DNA from: Choristoneura fumiferana
Taxonomy: Eukaryota > Arthropoda > Insecta > Lepidoptera > Tortricidae
Assembly (NCBI RefSeq): GCF_025370935.1
Contig: NC_133472.1
Location: 43,553,517 to 43,617,516, forward strand
DNA length: 64,000 bases
Reading direction: 5' to 3'
The notes beneath the pieces are model-generated. The model ran no database searches. It worked only from the letters and a program-made list of their open reading frames with translations, and was not told the origin of the DNA. The position numbers were made by a program, and so were the translations under genes. The first letter of the stretch is position 1; each line of letters begins with the position of its first letter. Of the stretch, positions 12,101 through 18,100 are shown piece by piece.

Positions 12101-15100
12101 TTTTCCTTTCTTCAAATCAAACGACATCGTCGCCAATTTGTTAAGTAATTAAATTAATAAAATGTACATCATCTTATTAGGATAAACATATATTTAGAAT
12201 GACAGTCCAAGTCATCAACAACTGTAACTAAGAAACCATTCAAATCAAATATGTGACATGAATGATTGCACACACAGCTACATCATGTCGTGTAATGATA
12301 GCAGGATTTTGACATTTCCAAAGCAGGTGGCAGGCAGGTGGTAGGACCTTGTGCAAGGTCCGTCCGGATTGCTACCACCATCTTGCTCGCTAATCCTGCC
12401 GTGAAGCAGCAGTGCTCGCATTGTTGTGTTTCGGCGTGGACAGTAAGACAGCCGGTGAAATTACTGGCACTTGAGGTATCCCATCTTAGGCCTCTAGGTT
12501 GGCAACGCGTCTGCAATACCCCTGGTGTTGCAGATGTTTATGGGCTTTGGTGATCTCTTACCATCAGGAGACCCACTTGATCGTTTGCCAACCAGTTGAA
12601 TAAAAAAAAAACATTGTCTCATTTTTGTGTGAACTGTAAATAACAGACTAAGACTGGACCGCTCATGTACTCCTGTTTTCCTCCACAAGATTTGTGTGAA
12701 TGTGGTTTAGACGAAGGCTGTCTTGATCATTTATTTTTCGAGTGTTCCTTTATTATCATTCTGTGTGATTTTATCCACACACACACACACACACACACGC
12801 ACGCACGCACGCACACACACAAACATCACGCCTGTATTCCCAAATGGGGTAGGCAGAGCACACGTAACGATACAGCTGCAGCTTCGGAGCCACTTTTAGC
12901 AGCAGACCCACTTGCTCGTTTGCCTTCCAGTCGTATAAAAAAAAATGTACTCATTCATTTTATTCATTCTCCTTTTGTGCAATCAGTTCTTTTTGTAGCT
13001 TTGTGTGTAATCATTCACTTCAACTCTCTATACAGTTGTTTTTAGTGCAACGCACTATTTATACAGTTGTTTCAGTGCAACTTCACGACCACGATATAAA
13101 TAATCTTTAGAATTTTCCAGAATTTAATGAAATCCCGGTGTTCCAACACAAAGGCCGGATCTTGTGTTATAAAAAAAAACAGTTTATTGCAGACAGAGTC
13201 CATATAAGCGATAGTAATGTACTTTTAAAAGCTATGTTAGTAATTATAATTTTTAATTTAAAATCTGCCACCCTGAGGAACACCTGGCACAAGCACATGT
13301 GCCCGTACCTAGTGCCTCATGGGTCAGTCAGGCAGCTCGCTATGACCCTCAGGATAGTGTTGGTGCTCCCGCGCACCCTGCCCATGAGCGATGCGTTGAT
13401 CGCGGGAGCCCCAACAATAACCTGAAGGCATTGTTGTACTGTACTCGGAGGGCGTTGAAGGCCCTCTGCGTGTAGCTGACCCACAGATTGCACGTGTATA
13501 CCGTTTGACAGAAGGCTTTAAAGAGTAATTTTTACGTCAACGCTACACCGCGCCAACCTACGGGCCAACATGAGAAGAATGAGAGCTATCGCGTATGAAT
13601 CCGCCGCTAGAGGCGCTAGTGTAGCGTGAGGTCTCCGAAATGTCAAATCTCATAGTTTTTGGGTGATCTACGCGGGTTTATTAATTATGGCAATTATGCG
13701 TTACGGGGCATTGAATGTCTGTGTTTTGAGACGGTTTTGTCTTTCGGAAACTTTTGTCCTCCCTCTTTTTTTCTGAACAAAACGGGACTACGCAACACTG
13801 TGGTTGCTCGATATTTTTATGGTACGGTTTTAAGGTGTATTAAATATGATTTTAATCTTAACTTTGATTTCAAGCCCGTAATAACAGACTTTGAAAGCCA
13901 CACTTAAAAACCTCACGCAACAGTGGCGCCATCTAGAAAGACAAAAAACGATAGCCCTCATTACGTCATACGCGTGCGAAGCCTCGGGTAAACGCTAGTG
14001 CTGTGTACACAGGCCCTATGCAACGAAGTGCGAAATTCGAACTTCGTACCTTGCCGTCCCGCTGTTGCTAATATTATTTAATACGAGACTGAAAGGGACG
14101 GTACGATACGAACTTCGATTTTCTAATTGCGTACTCGTATTAGCTATCTGTACCCTTATTGTAAGTTTTTGGTTACAAAATACGTCTCGATCGCTTTGGC
14201 GTTAAAATCTCAATTCATCGCAAACATTCCGCTAGAGGCGCTGTTCGTGTTTCCATACAAATTGAGATTTAAACGCGAACGCGATAGAGACGTATTTTGT
14301 AACCGAAAACGTACACTAAGGGTACAGTTCGAAATGAAATGAAATGATTTAATTTTGAATGGTTCCGCTGTTTTACCTGACGAAGACGGATAAAAAGTGA
14401 CCTTGTTTATAAGGAAATCATTTGGCGGAAATCGGAGTTTCCTTATGTTGATTTTTATGCCTAATTAAAGAGGATTGTGGAGGAAAAGCAAAAACTAGCG
14501 TTATTGTACAAACGTTGATTGCTTTTTAATCGTAACTTTGGCCGATTTTGAAGAATTTTGTGATGGTTTCGTTCAGTCGAGGGCGTATATAAACAGCTAT
14601 AGCATCAAATATACCTATGTAGACATCGACGTTATGGTTAATGGCATTAAAGGTGTACTTATATATATATTTGACATCTTGGTAATATACATTTATACCC
14701 TTGACTCTCAAAAGGGAAAAAATGTTACTTTTAACATTTACTGAACGGACTTTACTCTGTCAAAACCCCTTTTCTCAGGATTGGTGGACTCTGCCACCCC
14801 CTGAAAGCAGGGAAAAAATCACGAAATCCACGGTTTAATTATTGGGAATTTAGTAAAATCTTTTAATTGAACTGCCGAGTCTAATGGATTTAGAAGCCGC
14901 GGGCCAAGTCTTAAAATAATCCTGTAAAGTTTACTTTTTGAAAGACAGCAAGAAAGGAAACATTTGTTTTGTTTATCTTTACCTAAAATAATAGAAGATT
15001 GATAAACAAGGGTTGTAATTGATCATTTGCACTCGAGTTGAACACTACTTTTCATCACAAATGCGAGGAAATAAAGGTAAACCGTTATAAATGTATACGC

Positions 15101-18100
15101 AATGTGTAACAGAGCGGAAGAAGATTTATCGCGCCAAACCTTCTTTTGTTTTTTTTAATGGCCTCGCGCTCTTTAGCTTTGGCACATTCAGCCAGCACTG
15201 GCCAGCAGCATTATGCCAGCATGGAGGTTTGGAGGTAAGTATTTCGCATTACAATCTTGTTTACCAGTTCGTGAATACAAAGGAGCACTATTCGATTTTT
15301 TAATTTACTGACATCCCTAAAGATGTAAATCGATTACAACAGATGTTAAATGCAATTAAGTGATGAAAGATAACAAATATGTAAATGGATCGATCGACTT
15401 TTTCTTGTACCTCGTTGCCATGGTTTTCGTTGTAGCGTTGCTGACTCGGCATAATACCGCGGCAAGTGAGCCGTAGCGCTGGTATTCTGCCAGTACCTGT
15501 GCTGAGTTAGAATGCCGGCAACTGTGGTACTGGTACAGTCACCAGCACCAATATCTGACACAACAAGCGTGCATAAATATCTGATACGACTCTATTTCTA
15601 GCGCCGGAAGGACGTGTCAGATATTTTTGCACGCTCCGCTGTGGCAGATATTAATGCTGGTGACTGTACGTACTTGTGGTGCTATATTATATGCCATTGA
15701 GGATTAAAACGCTTAAACAAGTGTAGTGTTAAAATAAAATGTACAACGAAATCTAGAGCAAAATTTTGCATAACATGTGCTCACCTGTCTTTGTCACTTA
15801 ATTACAGAACATACTAAATATTCATGTGTTCATAAACAACGGAAGACGTGACGTCAATATATTCCTGGCCGTGAAATTTGACGAGTTAATGGGATGGTTA
15901 AATTTTGAATGACAGTGAATAAAGAGATGCTTTCAGTATCACAAGTACTCGTAATAATCATCATGATTGTAATAATTTATTGCTGTATGTGTGTACGGTC
16001 AGCATCAAAAGTAGCTGCATACTTTACTTGGTCGTTTTACAGCCAAGTAAAATTATGACTTGGGAAATAAAACATACGGCAAATGAAACATTTGGCATGA
16101 AATAATTGTGCGAAACGGCAGAGAACCGATTTTTCGGCAATCATATAAGTGCTTGGTGCCTTAATTGAAAGACATTTTGACATTGACTTTGGTGGCTTAG
16201 TTTCATTGGTCGATATCTTGGTATACAGCGTGCGGTGTATCCCCGCAGGCGATATAACGAACAGTGAAACTCAAGTCGATAACTCGGTCGACATACTCGT
16301 ACAGTATGCGGTGACTTCCCGCAGGCGGAATAGCGACTATTGAAACTCGACTGCAAGCCCTGTGGTGTGGTATGCGTTATCGAAATCTCCAGTACCACTA
16401 CCATGAGTTTACAGTGACCGTACTCGATAGCGACGGCGTAAATTATTTGTAGAGGCGCTGTACAATTCTCCATACAAATAATTTGCGCCGTCGCTATCGA
16501 GTACGGTCACTGTAAACTCATGGTAGTGGTACTGTACCCCGCATTAGGGTCCTATCAACCAATGAAACTGAGCCTTGAACGGTTGAGGTCATTGAGCTCC
16601 AGTTGCAACCGGATAACCGCCGAGGTATCCGTTCATTTCGCAACTATCGTTTGGCAACCTGATTCATTTCGCAACTTTACATTTTTCAAACTCTAAAACT
16701 GTATATGTTTCACGATTCCACCATCGTGAGCCATCGTGTAGAACCCTTTAGGTTAGGTTAGCACCCCACAAATCAGTACAAAAAATCTTTATATTACACA
16801 TACATCCAGGGTAGACAATGGGCGGTGTTATCGCTTAAAAGCGATCTCTTCCAAACAAACATTTGGGTACATAGATCTTAAGCTAATGTCAAAATCGTAT
16901 GTGGCGGACACAAACAACACGGAAATATTAAACAGTTGCGAAATGAATCCGGTTGCCAAACATTAGTTGCGAAACATTAGTGAACCGATCGCCGATCATC
17001 GGTGATGGCACTGCCCGTTTGTCCACAGTCCTGGTCTCTCGTCGGGATAGTCCTCATGATCGCAACCGGCCTGATCATGTTCACGTACCAAGCCACCCAG
17101 TTCAACCTCCTCGGCTTCAACTTCCTCCTCATAGCGTCCTTCGCTGGTGGACTTCGCTGGACCTTCGCCCAACTCCTCATGCAGAAGTCCAAACTGGGGC
17201 TCGACAACCCCATAGATATGGTGTTCCACGTGCAACCCTGGATGTTCCTCTCGCTGATGCCGTTTACCATCTATTTTGAAGGTGAGTTACTACACGGGAA
17301 GGGTCGGGAAAATCTGAATTAAAAAAAAATGGATATTTTTTCAACTAGATATTTTAGTGGATGACGTCAGAGTTTAATCTAGTTCTGCCACCCCAATGCT
17401 TATTTTTTGATCTGGAGGCATATGTTGAGCACCAGCATTTTTTTTATCAGCGGTGAAGTGGTAAACTGTTTTCAGCTATATGTATAATGTATGCAATATT
17501 TATTTGTTTTAGGCATGCGATGTTTCGACTACCTCCAAGCTTTGCCCCAGGAACTCCTTGCTCCAACATTGATAAAAGTATGTATCTCCTTCTAGTCTAC
17601 TGTAACATTTTGCTTATTGTGCGTTTTGCGAATGTGAATTGTGTTTTTTGCACATGAGCTTGTTTTAACTTAACTTTTGTGTACATTTAGCTTATTTTAT
17701 ACATTTTACCAGTTGTTAGATTTTGCGTGTAGTATGCAATTTGCGTATTGTGATTTATGCTGTTAACTAAAGGGAATAGTGTATCTACGATATAAGACTG
17801 TTTTTAACACAAAAAAACGGTGACGGTACGGAATCGCAGTGACCCACCGTATGCGCACCGTTTTTTTCGCATGCTCTCCACACCGCATCTGCTCATACGC
17901 AGACGGTGGGGAATCGCAGTGACGTGCCGTATACGTCACGACTTTTGGTGGAGTCCTGCCGCTGACGGTATTATTATTTTATACGAGAGCGAAAGGAACG
18001 GTATGATGCGAACTTCGATTTTCGAATGTCGTAGTAGCCCCCCTGTGCGCACGGTACGGCGTTAACGTTATTATTTGTCACAGGTGTCGGGGGGAGCCAC

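Larger units (their letters stand above)
7948..12258 (-). mobile_element. Complete Mag-like Ty3/gypsy LTR retrotransposon
   Basis: A 4.31-kb element lies between 5-bp TGAAT duplications, with 120-bp LTRs, one uninterrupted gag-pol frame, a tRNA-like primer site and a purine tract. There is no env-like third frame, so it looks like a plain retrotransposon and not an errantivirus. It lies antisense within the 10.6-kb SLC35C2 intron, the orientation usually tolerated best because its own signals do not act on host transcription. Nothing visible prevents it from being active: all catalytic motifs are present and both LTRs match. Clade assignment to Mag rests on gene order, the single fused frame, the short LTRs and a Ser-tRNA-like primer site. 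Confidence 0.92.

Noticed and set aside
12128..12136. TTG as the gag-pol start
   Set aside because: An in-frame ATG follows three codons later at 12127, and eukaryotic initiation at TTG would be exceptional.
7948..12258. Endogenous errantivirus with an envelope gene
   Set aside because: No third frame with signal peptide or membrane anchor follows integrase; the coding sequence runs straight into the 3' LTR.
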